IMG/VR virus record: IMGVR_UViG_3300033388_000839
Span: 1-26,928 of that record
DNA length: 26,928 bases
Direction: 5' to 3' (one strand)
Source: a virus
Position numbers and translations under genes: made by a program. This document shows, piece after piece, positions 22,470 through 26,928 of the stretch (its first letter is position 1; every line of letters starts with the position of its first letter). Below the pieces are notes generated by a model. The model saw only the letters and a program-made list of their open reading frames with translations, made no database searches and was not told the origin of the DNA.

Positions 22470-23735
22470 ATGGCATTAAAACATTCTGCAAAGTCTTTAC
22501 AATTACTTAGAGATGGAGCTACACCACACGGAAAAGAAAAGTTTAAGTTTGATAACGAAAGTATCAGACCGTCTCATTTAGATAAAGCTGTAAAAGCTAT
22601 CTATGAAGATATAGAAGCTGTAGATAGTAAAGAAACAGGAGGGACTTCTTTATGGTTAGAAGGTACAGGCCAAGGAGCTTTAAAGCAAAATGAAACTTGT
22701 ACGGCATCTGCAGAAAGTGCTGTTGCTATCGGTAATAGTACTAAAGCTTTAGGTAGATATAGTTCGGCAGAAGGATTTAATACAGAAGCAGGTTTATATA
22801 CTCCAGAAACTACAAATGAAACTGTAGATAATATATTAATGTTAGAACATAACGGAAAGTATAAACCTACATATTTACCATACGATCAAAATAAACGAGA
22901 CTATTATTTAAATGTAGTTGAAGAATCAATATCAAACGGACTTGATGGATTTCAAGTAGTGTTAGAAGATAACTCTGGAAATTCAGCTAATTGGTTAGTC
23001 ACTGGTGCATTTGAAGATAAAGCAGAAATAACACCTGGAACATTTGAAGGAGTATTAGTATTAGATACAGTAAATGGAGGTCCTTATATTTCAAATCCAG
23101 GATTTACATCTTTAAAAATAATAGAACTAATACCTGGAGTAGATAATCACTCAGCGCATTCAGAAGGTATTGAAACTAAAGCTACAGGTAAAGCTTCTCA
23201 TTCTGAAGGCGATAACACAACAGCTAGTGGAGAAAATTCTCATTCTGAAGGGTATAGAACTCAAGCATTAGGAAACAGGTCGCATGTTGAAGGTGCATAT
23301 AGTATTGCTGAAGGTGAATCTTCACATGCTGAAGGTAATAATAACAAGGCAACTGGAACTTCGTCACATGCTGAAGGAATTGCTACAGAAGCAAATGGAA
23401 CTGCATCTCATTCACAAGGCAATCAAACTATAGCAAATGGTAACTATTCACATGCAGCAGGAGATGAGTCCACTGCAAACGGATTAAATTCGTTTGTACA
23501 TTCAAAAGCATCAGAAGTAAACGGTGAGTATTCTGCTGTAGTAGGAGGTCAAGGTATGCAATTAGATGAAAATGATACTGTAGCTGTACCTGATTTACAA
23601 ATACGTAAATCACATGCAATACCAGCATCTACTGCAGATACGGTAGGTGGTCCAGGTAGTGTTACATGGGACGATGACTTTATGTATATTAAAACTACTG
23701 CAGGTTGGAAACGAACTGCTTTAAGTACGTTCTAA
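22470..23735 (+). CDS. Fibre protein with YadA-head-like repeats (421 aa)
   Basis: The N-terminal 60 residues are helical and charged. At 79-108 there is a first copy of the repeat (SAVAIGNSTKALGRYSSAEG). Residues about 109-225 hold a separate, non-repeat domain. From 227 to 360 come about nine 14-residue repeats of the form xSHxEGxxTxAxGx. These are the head repeats of trimeric autotransporter adhesins such as YadA, which build a left-handed beta-roll trimer. The C-terminus (DDDFMYIKTTAGWKR) is a short beta cap of the kind found at phage fibre tips. There is no membrane anchor as in the bacterial adhesins, so this is a phage tail fibre or receptor-binding protein. It starts six bases after the holin stop. 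Confidence 0.8.
   Translation: MALKHSAKSLQLLRDGATPHGKEKFKFDNESIRPSHLDKAVKAIYEDIEAVDSKETGGTSLWLEGTGQGALKQNETCTASAESAVAIGNSTKALGRYSSAEGFNTEAGLYTPETTNETVDNILMLEHNGKYKPTYLPYDQNKRDYYLNVVEESISNGLDGFQVVLEDNSGNSANWLVTGAFEDKAEITPGTFEGVLVLDTVNGGPYISNPGFTSLKIIELIPGVDNHSAHSEGIETKATGKASHSEGDNTTASGENSHSEGYRTQALGNRSHVEGAYSIAEGESSHAEGNNNKATGTSSHAEGIATEANGTASHSQGNQTIANGNYSHAAGDESTANGLNSFVHSKASEVNGEYSAVVGGQGMQLDENDTVAVPDLQIRKSHAIPASTADTVGGPGSVTWDDDFMYIKTTAGWKRTALSTF
23148..23549 (+). repeat. YadA-head-type 14-residue protein repeats
   Basis: About nine tandem 42-base units encode residues 227-360 (units such as ASHSEGDNTTASGE and SSHAEGIATEANGT). The SH-EG core is constant in most units while flanking residues vary. 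Only the last two units (SFVHSKASEVNG, SAVVGGQGMQLD) have decayed from this core. Confidence 0.85.
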
Positions 23736-23756
23736 TACTAAATAAATTTTATATAA

Positions 23757-23787
23757 TTGTAACATACCACTATTATTATTAATTTAG
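23757..23787 (+). promoter_or_regulatory. Likely Bacteroidota-type promoter (one mismatch)
   Basis: TTG at 23757-23759 and TAATTTAG at 23780-23787 are 20 bases apart, the same spacing as the promoter at 574. The -7 box differs from TAnnTTTG at its seventh base. It lies in the 86-base gap before the phosphoesterase gene and leaves a leader of about 28 bases with the A-rich run AATACAAATG. Confidence 0.45.
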
Positions 23788-23821
23788 CGTACATTAAGCA
23801 TTAAAAATCAATAGAATACAA

Positions 23822-24664
23822 ATGAAGCACAGTAATTTAGATTACAATGAATTTTTAGAATGGAAACGTTCTAAAGAACTTAAAAATAAAGTAATAGAAA
23901 CCCCTTCTGTAAAAGATCAGGAGGGGATTCATATTTTAATGGGATGCAATCATGTTCCGTTTGAACATAAACAACTCCATTTAGGCGTACTGGAATTGAT
24001 AAAGGACTTTAAGAAAGAAGTAAAAGGATTCCATTTAATGGGAGACTTCTTAGATTTAAATACTTTAAGTTCTCATGATAAAGGAAAGTTTACAGCTGTT
24101 AGAGGAATGACTTTAGAAGATGAGTACGAAGCAGGTAATCTATTACTTAATAAGTTTGATCAGGCTTTACCAGAGAATTGTTGGAAGACTTATTTATATG
24201 GTAACCATGAAGATAGATATAACAGATGGATGGCTTCTATGGATAATGCAAAGACTCCATTAGAATCTCCGGAAGATGCTTTAAATTTAAAATCTAGAGG
24301 ATATGAAGTTAAAACTAATTGGTCCCAGGATTACTTTACAATAGGAAATGACTTTGATATATTTCATGGTATATACTTTAGTATTCATAGCGCTAAAGCA
24401 CATTTAGATAAACTTAGAACGTCTTGTGCATACGTACACACACATAGAGCTCAAATGTACAGAGAAGGTCAAATGGTAGCCTATAACTTAGGCTCTTGTG
24501 CTGACTTCACATCTAAAGCTTTTAACTATGCTACGAGGCCAATGAAAGCACAATGGGCTAATGGATTTGCTATTAATATAGTAGACAAAGATGGAAAAAG
24601 TAACGTAACTTTGATCCATGTAACTCCAGATGGTCATTTCTATTTTGGAGGAAAGAAATACTAA
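23822..24664 (+). CDS. Calcineurin-like metallophosphoesterase with altered motif I
   Basis: The 280-residue protein has motifs of the calcineurin-type phosphoesterase superfamily in order: GCNHVPF at 41-47, GDFLD at 74-78 (D75), GNHED at 127-131 (N128, H129), FHG at 181-183 (H182) and VHTH at 205-208. In typical members the first motif is DxH; here the Asp is replaced by Cys42 while His44 remains. The second metal-binding Asp, the Asn and the other His residues are kept, so two-metal chemistry may be altered. Known relatives hydrolyse phosphodiesters or phosphomonoesters of nucleotides or proteins. It stands alone between fibre genes and has its own promoter, which is an odd place for a DNA-metabolism enzyme. 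Substrate unknown. Confidence 0.75.
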   Translation: MKHSNLDYNEFLEWKRSKELKNKVIETPSVKDQEGIHILMGCNHVPFEHKQLHLGVLELIKDFKKEVKGFHLMGDFLDLNTLSSHDKGKFTAVRGMTLEDEYEAGNLLLNKFDQALPENCWKTYLYGNHEDRYNRWMASMDNAKTPLESPEDALNLKSRGYEVKTNWSQDYFTIGNDFDIFHGIYFSIHSAKAHLDKLRTSCAYVHTHRAQMYREGQMVAYNLGSCADFTSKAFNYATRPMKAQWANGFAINIVDKDGKSNVTLIHVTPDGHFYFGGKKY

Positions 24665-24674
24665 ATAAGATATA

Positions 24675-24965
24675 ATGAACGCATTTATAGAAATACAAAG
24701 AGATATACAAAGACTCCTCTCTCTTACAATGGGAGCTAATAGAAGTCCTATTATTATAACAGGGACTGATGAGAAAACTATTAAACGTGGATATTGTATT
24801 CACTTTAAAGAGATAACTCAAATAGAAAGTATTACGTATGATGCAGAACCTGAGTCAGATCCTTTAGAACTTGAAGCATTTGCAGCAGGCGATAGAATAT
24901 TTCTTAAAAACATAACATCACTAAAGTTAGCTTCTGGAGCTGCTTTAGTTTATACTTTAGGCTAA
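24675..24965 (+). CDS. Small unknown tail-region protein (96 aa)
   Basis: Ten bases after the phosphoesterase stop, this 96-residue protein has a helical start (AFIEIQRDIQRLLSLTMG) and then a beta-rich remainder (PIIITGTDEKTIKRGYCI, IFLKNITSLKLASGAALVY). It resembles a small attachment or baseplate-linked protein, but no family is recognised. Its TAATG overlap with the next gene (24963-24967) suggests that it is made with the fibre proteins that follow. No transmembrane segment or enzyme motif is visible. Confidence 0.6.
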   Translation: MNAFIEIQRDIQRLLSLTMGANRSPIIITGTDEKTIKRGYCIHFKEITQIESITYDAEPESDPLELEAFAAGDRIFLKNITSLKLASGAALVYTLG

Positions 24966-25963
24966 TGTCAGGAATGCACCCAAATGTACTTGCACTATAT
25001 GTAACTAATCCATTATTTACTCCTGGGGGAGGCGATCCTGCAGTAGTAGAAAACACTACGGGTTCTTATTCAGAAGAAGTAAATCCAGGAGATACATTAA
25101 TATTACCAGATGAAACTATACAGATCTTAGATGCTAATGATAATATAATAGATACTGATACTAATCCTGTTTATGATGAAAAAGTCATAAATATGACTTC
25201 ATTTAGACCAGCAGAGAAGCTAGATTTTATATTTACAGTAGATACTACTATACCTAATGTTAGTCCCGCTGATAGTTTTCAATTGTCTTGGACTAGTACA
25301 CCTAATTGTGTAGTTTATTGGGGAGACGGTACAAGCGATATACTTAACGCTCTAACAATTACTTCTGGTAATACACTAACACATCAATATCCAACACCTG
25401 GAATTTATGACATAGAAATTGATGGTCGATTTAATTATCGAACTACAGTACCAGCCTCACACGATTGCCTAAAACTTATTGCTATTAAACAATGGGGAAT
25501 GGGTGTTTTTACTACTATGAATTATGCCTTTGGTAATAGTCACAACTTAGCAAGCGTTCCACAAAATGAGACTTTGAAAATGGTAGGTAATGACTTTAGG
25601 TTAGCTTTTTATAGATGCGGAACAAATACAGGACTATCTAATTTTGGTAAAATAAGTACTTATGGTTATTCCACATTTCAACAAACATTCCAAGATACTA
25701 ATTTTGACTATAATGTAGGAGATTGGAATATGACTCAAGCAACCGTATTAACTAATATGTTTTTAGGTACTTCAATGTCAGTAGCTAATTGCGATGCAAT
25801 ACTTACTGGATGGACTAGATGGGCAAACGGACAAGCGAATATACAACTTAGACCTAACTTATCTCTTCACTTAGGGAATACAGATTACACAAGGGGAGGA
25901 GATGCAGAAGTAGCACATGATTATTTAGTAAACACTCTAGGGTGGACAATAACTTTTGGATAA
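24965..25963 (+). CDS. BspA/PKD-like surface protein, paralogue A (332 aa)
   Basis: After an N-terminal segment with the module LPDETIQILDANDNIIDTDT (about residues 50-69) and EKLDFIFTVDTT, there is a PKD-like stretch (VYWGDGTSD ... LTHQYPTPGIYDIEIDG, about 119-160) with the family's GDG and GxYxI motifs. The C-terminal half contains BspA/DUF285-type elements (YAFGNSHNLASVPQNE; FDYNVGDWNMTQATVLTNMF) that form repeated strand-turn units. The last 87 residues (246-332) share 69 identities with the end of the next protein. Such domains are typical of bacterial cell-surface proteins, so this may be a host-derived recognition or tail-fibre module. It starts within TAATG. Confidence 0.7.
   Translation: MSGMHPNVLALYVTNPLFTPGGGDPAVVENTTGSYSEEVNPGDTLILPDETIQILDANDNIIDTDTNPVYDEKVINMTSFRPAEKLDFIFTVDTTIPNVSPADSFQLSWTSTPNCVVYWGDGTSDILNALTITSGNTLTHQYPTPGIYDIEIDGRFNYRTTVPASHDCLKLIAIKQWGMGVFTTMNYAFGNSHNLASVPQNETLKMVGNDFRLAFYRCGTNTGLSNFGKISTYGYSTFQQTFQDTNFDYNVGDWNMTQATVLTNMFLGTSMSVANCDAILTGWTRWANGQANIQLRPNLSLHLGNTDYTRGGDAEVAHDYLVNTLGWTITFG
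25700..25963 (+). repeat. Paralogue A copy of the shared C-terminal module
   Basis: These 264 bases encode residues 246-332 of paralogue A and align without gaps to 26620-26883. By hand the protein identity is 69 of 87. Residues 19-48 of the alignment are identical in both proteins, although their 90 bases differ at 17 silent positions. Confidence 0.85.
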
Positions 25964-26883
25964 TGATAAAGATAATAAGAGATTATGCTACGGCCTTAAT
26001 AAGGAACACTAGCAGTACATATACAAAGACAATAGAGACTACTGAGGAAGTTGTACTACCAGATGAGACTATTACAGTTACAGATAGTACTGGTAACTCT
26101 ACGAGTACCACTAACCCAGTATACGATGATGTTGTTGTTAATTTAGATATACTACCTCCAGAGGAAAAGCTAGATTTTATATTTACTATTGATACTACTT
26201 TAAGCGGTTCTAGCCCTAGTGATAGTTTTACTTTGAACCTTCTTTGGGGCAATGATAAAGTCGGTTTAATCAAATGGGGGGACGGTACGCAGCAATATTA
26301 TACTACAAATCAAACAGATATAATGCACCAATACGCAACAAGTGGTATTTATGATATTACAATACGCGGTTCTTATGCTTTAGAATATATGATTGACAGA
26401 AGAAAAATAATAAAGGTTAAGCAATGGGGGCGGTGCGATTTTGCTTCATGTAGAAGTGCTTTCCAAGATGCTATAAACCTGCAAAGTGTTCCACAGGATG
26501 AAACTTTTTTTTGTTCTGGAACTGATTTTACTAAGTTGTTTTTTCTTGTTCCTTTATCTAATTTCGGTAAGATTAGCGTTGCAAAAAGTAGAGATTTAGA
26601 TAGTTTTTTCAGAAATACTAATTTTGATTATAATATAGGAGATTGGAACGTAGCAAATGTAAATTTTATGCCTAACATGTTTCTTGGCACTTCTATGAGT
26701 GTGGCTAACTGTGATGCAATACTTACAGGTTGGACTAGGTGGGCAAACGGTCAAGCAAATATTACACTTAAACAAAACGTATCTTTGCATATGGGTAATA
26801 CAGATTACACGCGTGGTGGAGATGCAGAGGATGCATTTAACTACTTAGTTAACACATTAAATTGGACTATAACATTTGGATAA
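25963..26883 (+). CDS. BspA/PKD-like surface protein, paralogue B (306 aa)
   Basis: The start is placed at ATG 25963 (TAATG), because a longer frame from 25942 overlaps the preceding gene. The layout repeats paralogue A: N-terminal LPDETITVTDSTGNSTS, EKLDFIFTIDTT, a PKD-like region (IKWGDGTQQ ... MHQYATSGIYDITIRG), then BspA-like units (DAINLQSVPQDE; FDYNIGDWNVANVNFMPN). The C-terminal 87 residues (220-306) differ from A at 18 positions. The middle regions are much more divergent. The two proteins are therefore tandem duplicates or modular recombinants, both joined to their neighbours by TAATG overlaps. Likely a virion or surface-binding protein. Confidence 0.7.
   Translation: MIKIIRDYATALIRNTSSTYTKTIETTEEVVLPDETITVTDSTGNSTSTTNPVYDDVVVNLDILPPEEKLDFIFTIDTTLSGSSPSDSFTLNLLWGNDKVGLIKWGDGTQQYYTTNQTDIMHQYATSGIYDITIRGSYALEYMIDRRKIIKVKQWGRCDFASCRSAFQDAINLQSVPQDETFFCSGTDFTKLFFLVPLSNFGKISVAKSRDLDSFFRNTNFDYNIGDWNVANVNFMPNMFLGTSMSVANCDAILTGWTRWANGQANITLKQNVSLHMGNTDYTRGGDAEDAFNYLVNTLNWTITFG
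26620..26883 (+). repeat. Paralogue B copy of the shared C-terminal module
   Basis: Second copy of the module, encoding residues 220-306 of paralogue B. The differences from the first copy are concentrated in alignment positions 11-18 and 49-58, and around 71-81. Confidence 0.85.
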
Positions 26884-26928
26884 TGATAGATAACATTAAA
26901 TTCATACTAGAAAACTTTACAGGCAAAG
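26883..26928 (+). CDS. Start of another gene, cut by window end
   Basis: The ATG overlaps the stop of paralogue B as TAATG (26881-26885), repeating the junction type of the preceding genes. Only 15 residues (MIDNIKFILENFTGK) are visible, helical and with a hydrophobic/charged mix. It may be a continuation of the tail gene series. Product unknown. Confidence 0.5.
   Translation, partial: MIDNIKFILENFTGK

Noticed and set aside
23148-23549. CRISPR-like array
   Set aside because: The 42-base periodicity is in coding frame and matches YadA-head protein repeats, without spacers.
24965-26883. Diversity-generating retroelement variable repeats in the paralogues
   Set aside because: No reverse transcriptase is seen here, and the differences between copies are mainly silent, unlike adenine-targeted coding changes.

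Overview
This 26.9 kb window is a late (virion, packaging and lysis) region of a tailed double-stranded DNA phage. All supportable genes are on the + strand; the minus-strand open frames are shadows. A Bacteroidota host, probably of the Flavobacteriia type, is suggested by the low GC content, A-rich leaders without Shine-Dalgarno sequences, five TAnnTTTG-like boxes (the Bacteroidota -7 element), and protein types common in phages of that phylum (HU-like gene before the terminase, M15 endolysin, BspA-like fibres). The architecture resembles crAss-like and related Bacteroidota phages, but I cannot place it in a family without a search. The standard genetic code fits, with TAA, TAG and TGA all used as stops.

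Layout. 1-436: end of an unknown gene and a small gene. 453-537: an unassigned 85-nt RNA hairpin. 574-1907: a promoter, an acidic protein, a probable GroES/gp31-like co-chaperonin, an unknown gene, a tRNA with CAU anticodon that carries initiator-tRNA identity elements, and a terminator. 1935-5318: a second promoter, HU/IHF-like protein, three small genes and the large terminase. 5359-13291: portal, scaffold-like protein, major capsid protein, an unknown virion protein, a connector with an inserted beta-domain, and an unknown major virion protein, with hairpin terminators after the capsid gene and after the last of these. 13310-21196: Cys-rich protein, collagen-like fibre, two further tail/fibre proteins and a 1497-residue spike with beta-helix, Ig-like and LamG-like domains. 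21228-22463: lysis cassette (small membrane protein, M15 peptidase, 3TM-type holin). 22470-26928: YadA-head-like fibre, calcineurin-type phosphoesterase, a small protein, two tandem paralogous BspA/PKD-like proteins and the start of another gene.

How it fits together. Terminase and portal package DNA into a capsid built from the major capsid protein on the scaffold, possibly helped by the GroES-like protein acting with host GroEL. The connector joins head to tail, and the many fibre and spike proteins bind the host surface. The holin and endolysin release progeny. Translation is organised unusually: two promoters lie 4-5 nt before their start codons, which predicts leaderless mRNAs; six gene junctions use TAATG stop-start overlaps; and the phage supplies an initiator-like tRNA. 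No tape-measure protein, tail sheath, integrase, repressor, CRISPR array or insertion sequence was seen. There is no gene-free stretch over 300 bases; the longest gap, 437-631, holds the RNA hairpin and a promoter.
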